Notes: generated by a model from the letters alone, not told the origin. DNA of 64,000 nt from Amaurobius ferox (GCA_951213105.1 OX578133.1:137931203-137995202), one strand, 5' to 3'. Shown: positions 33,332 through 45,300, counted from the first letter of the stretch. Translations and numbers: made by a program.

Positions 33332-34648
33332 TTAACACTTTACAACAAAGTTGAAAAGTGTTTATGACTTTGTTCATTCTGTCTGTCTGTCTGTCTGTCT
33401 ATCTGTCTGTCTGTCTGTCCGTTAGCACGATAACTGCCGTAAAAATGACTTAATCAAAATGAAATTTTAGTATGTTGTTCAGACGGTCTATAGGACCTAT
33501 GGGAATATAAATGAATAATATCACACAATTAGTTTTGGATTGAACCCGGGTTGAAAAAATGGAATACATTGAGCCCTATGGGACCTAATTTTTCAAGCAT
33601 TTTTTAAGTGGATTTAAAATTCACAAATTACTTCGAAAATTTTAGGCAATATTCAAATTGTTCCATAAAATATATAAAAAAAAAATTCAGCGAAATATAT
33701 TCAGTAGTTTTTTAAATAAAAATTAAAATAATAATAACACCTCTTATATGAAGCGATCACGTGTCCATGATATGAAACGATCACATGACCCACCTCAAAA
33801 TGATATATGGCATCCATCTTGTGTCAAAATCGTGATTTTTAAAGTTCTTTTTAATTCATATTGAGTGTTGTATCCGTCTTAAAACTACTTTATTTTTGCC
33901 TAAATTCTGTGCATCTACATACTAAAACAGCGCAATGACAATATATTTCAGTTTAAATGCTCATCCAAATATGATTATTTCTACTATTAAGCCTATTTTT
34001 CACCTATGTAAAATGTAAACAGCAAAATATATAGAATGAGTTGTATTAGAATCGCTGTAATTCTTTAACACAAAATCATTTAGTCCATGGAGTCTGCTTA
34101 GCTGATATGAATTCATTGATTTTAGAAAGAGAAGGACGATATTTTTCGATGAAGTTTTACGCATAGAGTTTACTTACTTGCAGCTCAATGGTCTTAATTT
34201 TTAAATAAAATAAATTGTTATAGTATTGTGATGAATGACATGAATGGGGGAATTATTTATGAATGAAATGTTGCTTTTATAGAGAGAGCCAGGCGTGTTA
34301 TTTTTTATGACGTCATTTGAATGGATTTCAGTTGTTTTCGATGAAGTTTTCAAATATAATAAATTATCGTAGTATTATGATAATTCTAAAATTATTACCG
34401 AGGAATGTATAACATTTAAGAGATGTTTAAACCAGGCAATTTATACTTTAATGCCGTCATTTGAATGAAGTTAATTTTTTTTGATGAAGGTTTAAGGTTT
34501 CAAATATAATAAATTAATGTAGTATTGTGATAAGTTTTAAAATATTATCGAGGACTGTATTGCATTTTAGACATGTTTAAATAAAATTGCATTGAAGTTG
34601 GAAAGTGTTTCATAATCAATGCTTTAAGCATGATGGATCTTTCTTGTT
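33332..34648 (-). mobile_element. R1 element, near full length, reverse
   Basis: The terminal hairpin lies at 33334-33362 and the microsatellite, with one ATCT interruption, at 33380-33420. The TTTTTCAACCCGGGTTCAAT block, the GATCACGTG motifs and the internal duplicated segments follow. The 5' end is at 34648 (AACAAGAAAGATCCATCATG on the minus strand). It faces the copy at 29987-31288, with 3' ends converging. No coding capacity. Confidence 0.88.
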
Positions 34649-36164
34649 CTTCTTTCATGACATAACCCAATGTATAAACATGTCACGAAAATGGTTGTAA
34701 TCCTGAAACTGACATCTCCATATCCTCACACATTTTGGCATGCAAAAATTTTTCACGTTTTAAAAATATTCTTTCAAATTACGTATGATGAGTGGTGTCG
34801 CATTGACGTAGAGCGCCTTTAATCTCCAGTATCAAATGGAGTTTATCATCATTGTTTGACATCAATTCAGTAACCATCAGGAGTTTCAAGGTTTTTATTT
34901 TTACATTTTAATTTAGCCTAAGCGCTTACTTTAACATTTTGATACACATTTGGATTTAACAATTTAGGGATTGGTACAGATTTAAAAGGTAAACCTTTAT
35001 TAATGTAGGAGAACAAGATCATGTTTCGAGAGAATGTTAGAGCGTTTTCAACTAAAAGATAATTTATAATTAGTAATTTGGAGTGGATTCCAGAATATTG
35101 CTGGTTATTAAAGTTAAAAGAAAAGGGTCCTACAGGGGTTTCCAGTTAAGAACAGTGTGGGGACTGTAGTTCCAACCACTGTGTATCATGGATTCGCGCC
35201 CAGCAGGTCTTAATAAGGTGCATCCCGTTAAAGAGGATTAGTTATGCTCAACAATATTTATAAAAATCTTACACGCACTGACTAAAATACAGCGCATACA
35301 TTCCTCCATAAAAAGCGTTCCTCTTTTGGTCATGAAGTCGCATTATCTCTTCTCTCTTTAATATCTATCCTTCTTCTACTGCCAAGAGGTACAAAAACAC
35401 GATTCTAGTCCCCGAAGTTGAAAAGGTTAGGTTCAAATGAGCTATCATGTCGAAATTTATCCTTACAGAGTATAACGATGCTTGATACTAATGAGCTTTC
35501 GTGATTAAGTGGCGATATTCAAACAATAGATAGCACCATCCGTGAAACTCGATCTAACTGACCCTGATTGAAATACAATTAATGTACGTCAACTTCTGGC
35601 CAACCCCCTTAAAGAGTGGAGTTTAGAAGAATACTTTGTAAAGACCTCAACATTATTACCACAAAATCTCATTAACATCCTCGTACACAGCATGAGAAAG
35701 CGTTTCAATAGTCATACTAATTCCACGGATAATTACACACCATATAAACATTTCTGTTTCCTCCATCGAGCCCTTCAAATGTGGTTCCTCCTGCTGCCAT
35801 TTAAATAACTTATGCAAATTACACTAATGTAATGTTTATACTACTTAAATTTCATGCGTCGTGTAACAACGAATCTTGACCAAATTGCATTTCTGCTCTA
35901 CTTTACTCTTATTTACCCTTTTTCATAATAAATCTTGACCAGATTGCTATTTCATTTATTTTTCATTCCACTATTAAAGTGGTAATGACAATAGTGGAAT
36001 GCAATAAATCTCTTTAAAGTTGAAAGTTGAACAAAAGGATTAACTTGGAGAAAAGAAAACCATTTTTGTAATAAACTGTATCCTCTCTATGCGCAAATGC
36101 TGGTGAAAATCAATGAGCTGATGGCGAAAGATTCATAAAACTTAAAAATGATGTTATTAAGAGT
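34649..36164. other. Low-copy DNA, no supported gene
   Basis: A less AT-rich patch at 35130-35240 has no recognisable motif. Nothing else is seen. Confidence 0.5.
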
Positions 36165-36320
36165 CAGTGGCGTCACCAAAGGGGGGGGGGCATAACCTTC
36201 CAGGATACCCATCGAAACCCATTGAAGTTCGAAGAAATGGTATGTGGTGAAATGGGAGAAAACTATATTCGGTTAACAACTCCTCCCCCTCTCCAAAATT
36301 TTTTTCTAGCAACGCTACTG
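36165..36320. mobile_element. Possible short hAT-like MITE
   Basis: The left end CAGTGGCGTCACCAAAGG and right end, read inward, CAGTAGCGTTGCTAGAAA are loosely inverted, with a G-rich run (36181-36190) and its C-rich mirror (36283-36296) near the ends. CAGTGGCG-type ends are common in hAT elements (family knowledge), but no 8-bp duplication is visible. Confidence 0.4.
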
Positions 36321-36865
36321 CAAAAACTTATAACCATCTTACAATATACCTGTATAAAACAAATAATAAACCGATAATAAACTAGATTCCAAAGTAAAAT
36401 GCTGAGCAAATAAGTTTTGGCAAGCAATTGCGCAGCTTTTCGCGTTCGGATATAATTTATAATTGATTTGCTCAAAGTCACGTTCGCTACTTAAATCATA
36501 AACTGTTCTTTTTCCTCACAAAAAATTACATACAAAATTTTTTCTCACTAAATATCCTATAATTTTTTCCTTGTAACAAATCATATGCATGAAAAAAGTT
36601 TGCCTCATCAAATCCTATAATAAATCCTACACGTGTATTTAAGTATAATAGAAATCATTCTCAATTTCATTCCTCATAGAGAATTTAAAGTTTATAATAG
36701 ATTCGTATGCATACCTAAGATTTGTTCAAAACTTATCTTATCATATGTAAGATTCGTCTTATATGTATATAAGTTCTTATGAAAGTACTTAAACACCCGC
36801 CAATAACATTGTAAGAAAAGGTTCGCAAGTGTAAACTTTTGATCTATGTATAGTGTAAACCAACC
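36321..36865. other. AT-rich DNA, nothing recognised
   Basis: No supported feature. Confidence 0.5.
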
Positions 36866-36869
36866 CTGC

Positions 36870-37012
36870 CCGATTGAACTAAAGTGATTTCAGCGCCCCT
36901 GGCGAATGGTTTAAAAAGTCAGGATGATGAACTCGGCAACAAAGCAAGATAGCCAAAAAAGACAATTTCAAAGTTGTAGATCATTGTCTATTGAATATGA
37001 ATTGACACCTGG
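36870..37012 (+). repeat. R3 repeat, partial
   Basis: ATGAACTCGGCAACAAAGCA, AATTTCAAAGTTGTAGATCA and TTGTCTATTGAATATGAATT follow R3 order. It is the inverted partner of the copy at 37640-37930, with the chimeric SINE between them. Confidence 0.65.
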
Positions 37013-37037
37013 AGCGCATAAAACACGCATATAGGTG

Positions 37038-37420
37038 TTGTTGTTGAGACCCAGACCGTCCGACCTACCAGAAAGGTGTAAGGTAACTGTTTGGACGGCC
37101 GGGAAGTGCCACCCAATTTAGATCGGAACCCAGTGGGGGAGGCATCCACAGGGACCGTACCCTCCTTCCCCTACCACGAACCTCTCGGAAGGACTTACGG
37201 ACCCACATGTTTAACGTGATCGTACTCCGCATGAACACGGCGGCAGTTCTGGCAGCGGCGAGAATCGCGCGCTAACCACTGGGCTGCCGCGCCCGAAAAG
37301 AGCCAACAACACGCGGTGTTCCCAGGTGGTCACCCTCCCAAGTACTAACCGCGCCCGATGCTGCCTGACTTCGGTGATCTAACGAGAACCGGTGTTTTCA
37401 GCACGGTACGGTCGTTGGCC
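37038..37420 (-). mobile_element. Chimeric 5S rRNA-tRNA SINE
   Basis: Read on the minus strand, the element starts at 37420 with a complete 5S rRNA-like sequence. It passes through GGCTCTTTTCGG, then continues as the window's tRNA-derived SINE: A box CAGCCCAGTGGT, a shortened head, the body with GACTTACGG in antisense, and the GACGGTCTGGGTCTCAAC end with a CAA tail. A perfect 13-bp duplication ACGCATATAGGTG flanks the whole composite (37025-37037, 37421-37433). The 5S and SINE parts were therefore inserted together. Chimeric 5S-tRNA SINEs are known in vertebrates (AmnSINE1). Here it could be a family or a one-off template switch. Confidence 0.92.
37302..37420 (-). rRNA. 5S rRNA-derived sequence (retroposed, probable pseudogene)
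   Basis: The minus strand gives about 119 nt beginning GGCCAACGACCGTACCGTGC and containing ACACCGGTTCTCGTTAGATC, CGGGCGCGGTTAGTACTTGG and GAGGGTGACCACCTGGGAAC. It ends ACACCGCGTGTTGTTGGC. The ends pair as a 5S helix I. The internal Pol III control region is mostly present with changes (AGGCAGCATCGGG; GGGAGGGTGACC). It is followed by TTTT, the normal 5S terminator, yet the element continues past it. It is part of an inserted SINE, so it is not a genomic 5S gene in situ. Confidence 0.88.
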
Positions 37421-37639
37421 ACGCATATAGGTGTGAATAAATACCTGTCTAAAAATCAGGACCTGTAACACGGTGACACCTAAAATGTTTGTCAAAACAC
37501 GTAATAATATTCTTTCTCAAAGTAAAATGTACGTTGTTGCTGATGGAGGGCGTTTTGAAAGACTGTGCATTAGATTTCTGTGCATATAAGTATTTCTTAT
37601 TGTAGTACCCCTGAATAAGATAGCCATTCGTTAATAACC

Positions 37640-37930
37640 CTATTGTGTCAAATAAATGTCTTCTGTAGTCGTTTTATGGTCGATTCCTACTCAATAAACA
37701 ATGTTCTACAACTTTGTAATTGGCTTTTTCGTCTACCGCACCTTGTTTCCGAGATCGCTATCCTTACTCTTAGAATTATTCACCAAAAACGCTGTAATTA
37801 CTTTTATTCAATCGGACATAGCCACCTTGATATAGATAGACGTAACGTGTACAATCAATCTTGTAATCTTTCCTTGCAAAAATATTGAAGCGCTAGAGGA
37901 TTTTCCTAGGCACCTTTCTCCATGTAATAT
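37640..37930 (-). repeat. R3 repeat, long copy
   Basis: GGTCGATTCCTACTCAATAA, ACAATGTTCTACAACTTTGT, AATTGGCTTTTTCGTCTACC and CCTTGTTTCCGAGATCGCTA follow the R3 order. It ends near GAGGATTTTCCTAGGCACC. The open frame at 37643-37888 falls within the repeat. Confidence 0.7.
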
Positions 37931-38018
37931 CATATAGTTTGGATAAAAATTCAGTACTAATTGTATTACCTGTATATCATATTTTGCTCTTATACTTGCA
38001 CTAAAACTTTATAAAAAA

Positions 38019-38295
38019 TCTGATGTGGGCAACACATGACTTTCCTTATATAATGAAATGAATTTACTACTTTTAGAGTAAAATAAATAGGTTTTTCTTC
38101 TAGTAGATACTAATATCCTTTCCAAGATATTGAATTTTCGACAATTAGTCGTCATTTTCATTGATTTAGCGTCATTTTTATCCATTTGGCGAGATTTTCG
38201 TTAATTTGGCAACATTTCAAAAAGTCGCCAAGTTGGCGACATTCCGCCAATTTCGTAGCCAAAATCTCGCCAAGCGTTATGGACGAAGAAATAAG

Positions 38296-38371
<76 letters not shown>

Positions 38372-39151
38372 TATATATATAACTTATTAGATATTGAATT
38401 TTCGACATATATTCTATAACTATTATTATATATTTATATATTATATAACTTATTAGATATTGAATTATCCACAATTAGTCGTCATTTTCATTGATTTAGC
38501 ATCATTTTTATCCATTTGGCGAGATTTTCGTTAATTTGGCAACATTTCAAAAAGTAGCCAAGTTGGCGACATTCCGCCAATTTCGGCGCCAAAATCTCGC
38601 CAAGCGTTATGGACGAAGAAATAAGTTGTTCTTACAGCAGATAAATTGGCGTTCAAATGCAAAAGTATTACTCAAAGTATCTTTTTTCATGAATGGAACG
38701 AGCTGGATCCACGAGAATGATGTCACCCAATTTATCGCATGATATTATATATGAAAAGTGAACATGTTTCTCAATAGGAAATATATTTTTTTCTATTTTA
38801 TATGACTTTTTGATAATTTTTTTGAAAAATGTGCAATATCTCGAGAACGGTTCATGTTAGCGTTCTAAAATTTATGTCAATCGCTTTCTAATGAAACATT
38901 ACATAAGAAATGTCTATTTGCGTAACTTTAATATTGGTTTTGTTTTTTGACGATTTTTTCAAAATTTCATTCGAAAATTCAGGGGAGTTTTGAACATTCG
39001 ATTGCGTATAAAAACAATAGGCTTCCAGTGTTTACAGATTGTGATTTTTGTACCAAATTTGGTTCGAATCGGTCCATTCGTTCGTCAGTTATCGTCTCCA
39101 CAGACCCACTGACACACACACACACACACATACACACACACACATACTTTC

Positions 39152-39182
<31 letters not shown>

Positions 39183-39313
39183 GACATCACTTCAAAAATG
39201 TTTGATTCGTGATCAGGGATGCTTGAAACGTGCTCTCCCGTCGAAAACTCGAATTCGAATTTTCGACCCCGTCACAATACTTTCCTTATACATTATGTAT
39301 ATAAGGAAAGTAA
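38019..39313 (+). mobile_element. R2 element, both ends present
   Basis: It starts TCTGATGTGGGCAACACATG with the subterminal motif ACTTTCCTTATA, and ends in the hairpin ACTTTCCTTATACATTATGT... with TATAAGGAAAGT at 39313. The 5' motif and the 3' end are inverted complements. Upstream of the end lies an imperfect CA microsatellite (39112-39182), preceded by TACCAAATTTGGTTCGAATC and CAGTTATCGTC. A ~165-bp segment near the 5' side is duplicated on both sides of a long (AT)n tract. No coding sequence is supported; the frame at 38947-39357 is partly translated microsatellite. Confidence 0.87.
38128..38625. repeat. ~165-bp direct duplication split by (AT)n
   Basis: Two near-identical segments (38128-38297 and 38457-38626) run from ATTAGTCGTCATTTTCATTG through GCCAAGTTGGCGACATTCCG to GCGTTATGGACGAAGAAATAAG. 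Between them lie an (AT)n tract (38296-38380) and a short AT-rich linker. The segments contain several GGCGA/TCGCC inverted motifs. Confidence 0.92.
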
Positions 39314-40200
39314 AAACGTATCAAAATGTAATGAAGAAAATCTTTAAATACAGTTAAAAGCTGTTTTACAATCACTGACATGTTGATAATCATCATCATT
39401 GTTTCTGGACACAAGAAACGTTTGTAGCCATTGCAGTTTTCCCTAAGCACATTCAATCCAATCAATATCGACTTAACAGTACTAGAGGACATTTGTCATT
39501 AGAAGAGGCGCGTTTTTTTATATACTGTCATCTTAATCTCGTTAGTGCTTAAATGTGGACCAAAAAAGCAAATGGTAATAAAATGAAGTAACATAATTGG
39601 AGTTACATTATGTTACAATTTACACTCTCTGGTCGTTAATGAGGGGATAGCTGCTATGTAAAGTAAAAGTAGTCCTTTCAAGAGTAAATGAGAAAATCAT
39701 AATTTGTATTAAAATCAGCCTGAAAGTAAGCGAATGTAGATGAACTAAAAATAAAAACCTGCATTATAAAATATTCACTTCAGAGAAAAGTCTCATTTTT
39801 GTTTCCCTCAACTCACTTTTCAATTAAATAAAATAAGGTCCGCGTGTTGCAAGTGGCAAAGTCATCAATTATGATAACATTGGCGTGGTAAATTTACCAT
39901 TATTAAGAGCTGTCGAAGAGTATTTGGGCATGATTTTATATAAATAATGGGTGAAAAAAACGGAGTGAAAAGTTAAATTGTTAAGGAAATAAATATTTAT
40001 TGCTACAGATGAACTTTCTAATAGTCATTAAACTATAATAAGGGAAGGGTTGTAAATGGGCAACTGCAAAATAAAATTAATTTTTAAAAATACTAATCAG
40101 TTTGAAAAATTTAAATATCCTTAACCAATATTATAATTTATGTAGATTTATGTTTTGCATAAAGGTATTTATTGATTATGTATGTTGTAAAAAAACCTTG
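39314..40200. other. AT-rich DNA, nothing recognised
   Basis: No supported frame or repeat. Confidence 0.5.
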
Positions 40201-40202
40201 CT

Positions 40203-40273
40203 GCCCCAACCGGGAATCGAACCACGGATCTTCGTACTGGCCAGCCAACGCTCCACCGTTGAACTACTGGGGC
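40203..40273 (-). tRNA. tRNA-like sequence, probably a pseudogene
   Basis: On the minus strand, 71 nt start GCCCCAGTAGTTCAACGGTG and end GGTTCGATTCCCGGTTGGGGC. The acceptor ends pair 7/7 allowing G-T. The B box GGTTCGATTCC is perfect and the A box is close to consensus. The T stem has two mismatches, and the anticodon arm does not pair with a seven-base loop (nearby GGCTGGCC folds on itself). It is a tRNA-derived pseudogene or SINE head rather than a working tRNA. The frames at 40102-40338 and 40169-40471 merely cross it. Confidence 0.5.
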
Positions 40274-40279
40274 GGAATT

Positions 40280-41680
40280 GCAAGCTCTTATCATCTTATC
40301 ATCGAAGTGGACTCTGCAGTCTTGTAAGAAGTAAATAAATATAGTCCTATCAGAGAACCACTTTACCTGACTTAAGAGAGAAAAGCGGCCAATAAAATAA
40401 AAAAAATAAAAACACTTAAAAGCCAAAGAATTTTTTAACACAATTTTATAAATAATATAAATAAAAAGCATAAATGTTGTTCAATATAAGTTCATAAGCA
40501 GTACAATATTTTTTTAAATAAAAAGATGGCACTTAAATGAAAAATAGCAGAATGCTTTGTGTAATGACCAAAAAAAGGAAACGTAAATTTACCCATAAAT
40601 AATATAGCAACATAAATCCGGTAGCTGTTTTATTGACGCAATGAGTAACATTAATTGGATCTAAAAAGGAGTCCACACTCCCCATTTGGACGCCATTGAG
40701 ACTACAGGCCACTAATACTAATTATCGTTGTTCTAAAAATGCATTACTATAACATAAAACATGAATTTTCTATAATAACTGATTAAAACCTATTAAAGTT
40801 GGATTTTAAATCAATAATAAACATCAAAAATTACACTTTCGCTACATAAGAGTCCGCGAAAAACACTTTTTAAATGGGAAACTTTATTAAGCATATCTAC
40901 GTGATTCATAATCAGCCTTAAAAATCTTAACCTCAGACAAACTGGTTTATCTCCCTTACGTTATACGACAGCACGCAGAACATTAAAAAATAGCACATGG
41001 TCACTTTACCCGTCGTGACCACTTTAACTACCCCTACCCAACATGTATTTTATATGAAGATTGTAAGCAATGGATAAACTAACAGTTTACATACCGGATT
41101 CCTGCTTTTACAAAACGATTTTTACTCCCTATATTTATTCTCTATTTTGTGAAACATTTACCCTTTTCAAAACGATTTTCAAAAGTTTAATTTTATAAAG
41201 AAACATGAATTTCTCATACCATACTTATACCATAGCATGCAAATCTTGTACTTCATGAATCCTGATCCCCGTTATTGTAAGAAAAAACTACAAAATTTGC
41301 GCTCTAACAAAACTATCGTAGAGTGATCTATATTTTTTTTAATGTTGAATGATTTACACATTTCGAACAACATGTGTATCGATCTGACCGTGCGATGTGG
41401 ATAATCGTATCTTGGTGTTTATTAGATTGGGTTGCAAATTGAAACAATGAAAGTATTTCTACGCCCGAAAAAAAAATAATAATACAAAATATAACTCTAT
41501 ATGTAATTTTACATAAGAGCATAAATTTCATAACGCTATGCTGGAAATATCCGTTCTTGAACTACGACGCAATATTTGGCAAATTGAAATTATTCACAAC
41601 AGTTCCAACTAGCCAAATGAAATATTACATTAACAAAAAACAGTGAATTTAAAGTAATATTAAATGTATTTCTATAATAA
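40280..41680. other. AT-rich DNA, nothing recognised
   Basis: A 67-codon minus frame at 41328-41531 is featureless. No repeats are recognised. Confidence 0.5.
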
Positions 41681-41689
41681 TTGTCTCAC

Positions 41690-42330
41690 CATTTTGTTTC
41701 TTTCCAAAACCCTCCAGAAGCTCAACCCCCCTACCCCGGTAACCTGAAAGACTGACCCCCTGTGGGCGGAGAAAATAAAGTTTTTCGAAAAGTTTTTCCA
41801 GACCATCTAGAAGCTTCCCCCAGAGACCTAAAAGTCTTAATATTGGCACAGTTATAGCATCGACCATGGTACAAAACTTAGCGAAACCAAAATTCGCTCC
41901 AGGGGTATATAAAGTAGGGTTCCTAAAAGTCTTTTTAGACCCCTTAAAAGCCTCTGGTGTCAAAGAAGGCTGAATCTTTCCACACTTAAATTATCGTCAC
42001 CGGTGTGAAACTTAACCTGGCTGGATTCTCGATTTTCCTCCATCAGGGAGGAGGGCATGCTACGAGAGTAAATAGGGAGTTTTTAGAGTTTCCAGACCGT
42101 CTAGAAGGATTTAGTAGACTGGATGTTTGCATGCTTATAGCATCGACTACGGGTCAAACTCTAACGAGGCCATATTTCCTATTTCTCCTCCAAGGTTTGG
42201 ACAAAATGGATAAGGGAGTCGAAAAGACTATCCAACCCCTGCGGAAGCTCTTGGTAACCTGGAAGGTTAAAACTTTGCACTCTCATAGTATCAATCCCGG
42301 GATAGAACCTAGCTGAGCGATTTTCGACTA
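41690..42330 (+). repeat. R5 old tandem repeat, about four units
   Basis: The series CTGAATCTTTGCACAC-TTATAGCATCGACCA-GGG-ACAAAACTTAGCGAA-CGATTTCTCCTCC recurs in variable form every ~140-170 bp (near 41850, 41980, 42130 and 42270). Divergence is too great for a single reading frame. The frames at 41649-41963 and 42005-42316 are side effects of the repeat. Confidence 0.6.
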
Positions 42331-43560
42331 AGACCACTCTTTTCAACGCTAAGCGCCATACATTGCCAAAAAATAGCTCTTTTTAAAAAGGTACAACTTA
42401 GTTTTAAGAGTATTAATTTCTTTATTTTTGGCAGCCTCAAATACTAGTTTTCATATAATTTTGCGTAACAAAACATGCATACCTTATTAAAGTAATTTGC
42501 CGGTGGCAAAGGCATGTGTTGATCCCATCCCATCTATGTCAACGTTCCTTACTAATAAGAAAACAGCAGTGCAACAGTCCAAACAGTGCAGATCCTTTGG
42601 GTAATGTTGACTTAAGGTGACAAATACTGCCATTAACTGGAACTCGAACATTAAGCGCACGCGTGTCTTGATCTAAGGAGATTGAAGGATTAACACACGT
42701 CCAGTACGTGATGCTGGAGAAGAACGCGTAAAAGCCATAAAGATGAAGTGAGATGAAGTGAGATAATATGAAGTAAGCCTGGGACGCTTTTATAATTTAT
42801 ATTAAGATATGCCTAATGCCTAGGGTATTTGGTCTTAATCTTTTTAAATTTACTGAAACGAAATATTTTAAACATTTATTTATTAAAGAATGCCCTAGAT
42901 TAGAGTATTGTTATAATGCGTTGATGCTAAACTTTATAACAACTATCTCATATTGAACACTTTCCTTAAGACAGTTTTTCATTTGTTACGTAAAGTGTTA
43001 GCTGAAATTTGACACGATCAAATACTCCTTTTCGTTTGAAACTAGCTGCAATTATATCTTTGAAGTTTTGCCGACTGCAGAAATTGAATACCCGTTTCAT
43101 AGTTTTGAGTCGAGCTCACTACTTCTATGAGTTGACTATTATTTGCAGAAACTTCTACTACTGTTACTGTAAGACTGAAATTTGAACTCAACATCATTCA
43201 ATACACTATTTAATACACTACCTATTATATTTCATTTGTTGCTAGCATTCTCAACCTTCTATAATCGTTGCTAATAAAATTTTCTACACTGGTTTTCATA
43301 TCAAATATAAAATTCCAGAACGTTTAAGTGTCAGTTAGTAGACTATACTATAGACAATTGAGGCCCTGCTAGAAAATTGTATTTAAAAAAGCCTATTTTA
43401 GCTATACACCTTTATTCTATTTAAAGTATAAAAAATCTATTTATATAAAATAAAATTGTGATATACAGCAGTCGGTGTAGTAAATTAAAGAAAAGACAAC
43501 TATTGAAATTATCTTAATAACAAATTAAAACTAAATAAAATATGTTATCTGAAAACGTTA
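42331..43560. other. Low-copy DNA, nothing supported
   Basis: At 42497-42530 GGCAAAGGCATGTGTTGATC weakly resembles an R2 5' tip in reverse. A short GATGAAGTGA repeat is near 42743. No gene. Confidence 0.45.
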
Positions 43561-43566
43561 ACTCCA

Positions 43567-43680
43567 AAATTATGTGAAAATTAGTACACTAATAAAACTC
43601 AAATTATGTGAAAATTAGTACACTAATAAAACTCAAATTATGTGAAAATTAGTACACTAATAAAACTCGAATTATGTGAC
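43567..43680. repeat. 34-bp tandem repeat, about 3.3 copies
   Basis: TTATGTG recurs at 43570, 43604, 43638 and 43672, separated by AAAATTAGTACACTAATAAA then ACTCAAA. Copies are virtually identical, so the array is recent. Confidence 0.95.
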
Positions 43681-43875
43681 TAAATTTAAAACTGTCTTAC
43701 AAAGCAATTTGACAAAAATTTAGCAAAATGTATACTGTATCCACTAAGTTAAAGCGAAGCAGCAACTTCTTTTGTAATACATCGCTAAAATGTTTCAACG
43801 CAAAGATTTTCGAGCCAAAAAACTTTTAACAACAGAGTTTCTAGAGACAGAAATACAAATATTCTACTCATCAAG
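43681..43875. other. AT-rich DNA, nothing recognised
   Basis: No supported feature. Confidence 0.5.
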
Positions 43876-43879
43876 GACT

Positions 43880-44170
43880 TTTCAAAACCTGAAAGGCCTA
43901 TTTGTGGCCGAATGGTTCACTCTATGTCCTTCAGAACTAACCTAACCAAACGTTTTGTCTATCTCGTTTTATTGCCGATATCGTTAACTTAACTTTTTAA
44001 ATGTTAAACTAGTGGCGATGCAATCACTTGTATTTGATATGGCGTGATCATTTCAGTATAGATAAACTTGACGTGCAAACTCATGGACTTTTTGTTACAA
44101 AGTTATTGAGGTGGTTAAAGACACCTTGTATTTAAATACATTCAGATATTATTTATTAGACTAAGAAACA
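43880..44170 (-). repeat. R3 repeat, diverged copy
   Basis: TTTTGTCTATCTCGTTTTAT, TGCCGATATCGTTAACTTAA, GATAAACTTGACGTGCA and ACTCATGGACTTTTTGTTAC follow the R3 order with many differences. The 3' block with TAGACAATG is lost. Confidence 0.55.
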
Positions 44171-44820
44171 TAATGCATTTAACGATAACATAATACAATC
44201 CACTGCAAGCGTGAAGGCTTCTGTAAATATAATAAACTACCATTTTCCATCGATTACACTATATGCCTAGTTTTGCATTTGCAATACCATCCAAAATGCA
44301 TTAACCGAGCGAGATTATAGCTTCTTTTGCAAGAAATCAATCTTGTTTAGAGCAATTCCTTTCCCCTTTAGAGCACAAATTCTCATTTAAAACCCAGATT
44401 TTAGTAAAGTAACGCTACTGATAACATTCCATAAGCTGCATGATTTAATAGATTCTGTCTTTTCGAGACTCTCTAGTTTCAATCTTCCAAGAGTGAATAG
44501 ATGAGCTGAAGATAGTAGGATCAGACTTAGAGTGGGAAATAGTGGAAGAAGGATGTACTGAGTCAAGACATTATTTTCCCTAGAGTGTCCCTCTTAGGGG
44601 AAAAGACCAAGACTGCATCGGGCTTATCACTTTCGGATCAGCAACTTTTATTAATAAAGTTGCGCAGATACTATGTTTTAGATAAAGAAATGCATTCTGT
44701 TGATTACAGAAAGAAAATGCGTGCATGAATTTGACAGATGATGTTCTGAAATTCTGTGTAAAGATATCTTACTAGAATATCTTTGATATTTTAAATATAT
44801 CTTAAATATATCTAATGTGT
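44171..44820. other. Low-copy DNA, nothing recognised
   Basis: No supported frame, repeat or RNA-like signal. Confidence 0.5.
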
Positions 44821-44828
44821 ATTTGTCT

Positions 44829-45300
44829 TTCAGAATCCTCCAGAAGCCCCAGGGTGTCCTAGATAACTAAATGCACACTAATACTATCAACGACCGAATA
44901 GAGCGTAATGGAGCCAAATTTTCAATTTATCTTCCTAGGGCGAAGAAAATATAATTTTTCAGATCATTCAAAGGTCCCCCGGTGATTTAGAAAGCCAAAT
45001 CCCATATGTACTAACCACAGGACATAACTTAGCAGAACTGGATTTTCAATTTATCCTCGGACGAAAACAAACTAAGAGGGGGTCAGAAAGTCTTCTCAAA
45101 CCCTTCAGAAGTTCTAGATGACTTTAAAAGCTGGAACTCAGCACGCTTATAGTATTGACCAAGGGACATAAGCAGTGACGAAACGTGGAGAAATTTGGAG
45201 AGAAAGTGGTTACTTAAACAACCAACTATCAAACAAATCTCTTTAGAGGAAATATTTATGCGCATTTATTAGAGGGAACATTTATTAGAGGGAAACATTT
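44829..45300 (+). repeat. R5 old tandem repeat, about three units
   Basis: Units carry CAGAAGCCC, GCACACTAATACTATCAACG, GACATAACTTAGCAGAACTG and ATTTTCAATTTATCCTCGGA or variants, with spacing ~150 bp. The end, at 45262-45310, has three copies of TTTATTAGAGGGAA. Confidence 0.55.

Noticed and set aside
37302..37420. Genomic 5S rRNA gene
   Set aside because: A single perfect duplication flanks the 5S and SINE parts together, so it is a retroposed copy. Internal promoter bases are also changed.
38296..38380. Long (AT)n tract as a replication origin or scaffold attachment site
   Set aside because: Many such tracts occur here, and nothing beyond base composition supports a function.
40203..40273. 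Functional tRNA gene
   Set aside because: Acceptor and B box are good, but the anticodon arm does not fold and the T stem has mismatches, so I list it only as tRNA-like.
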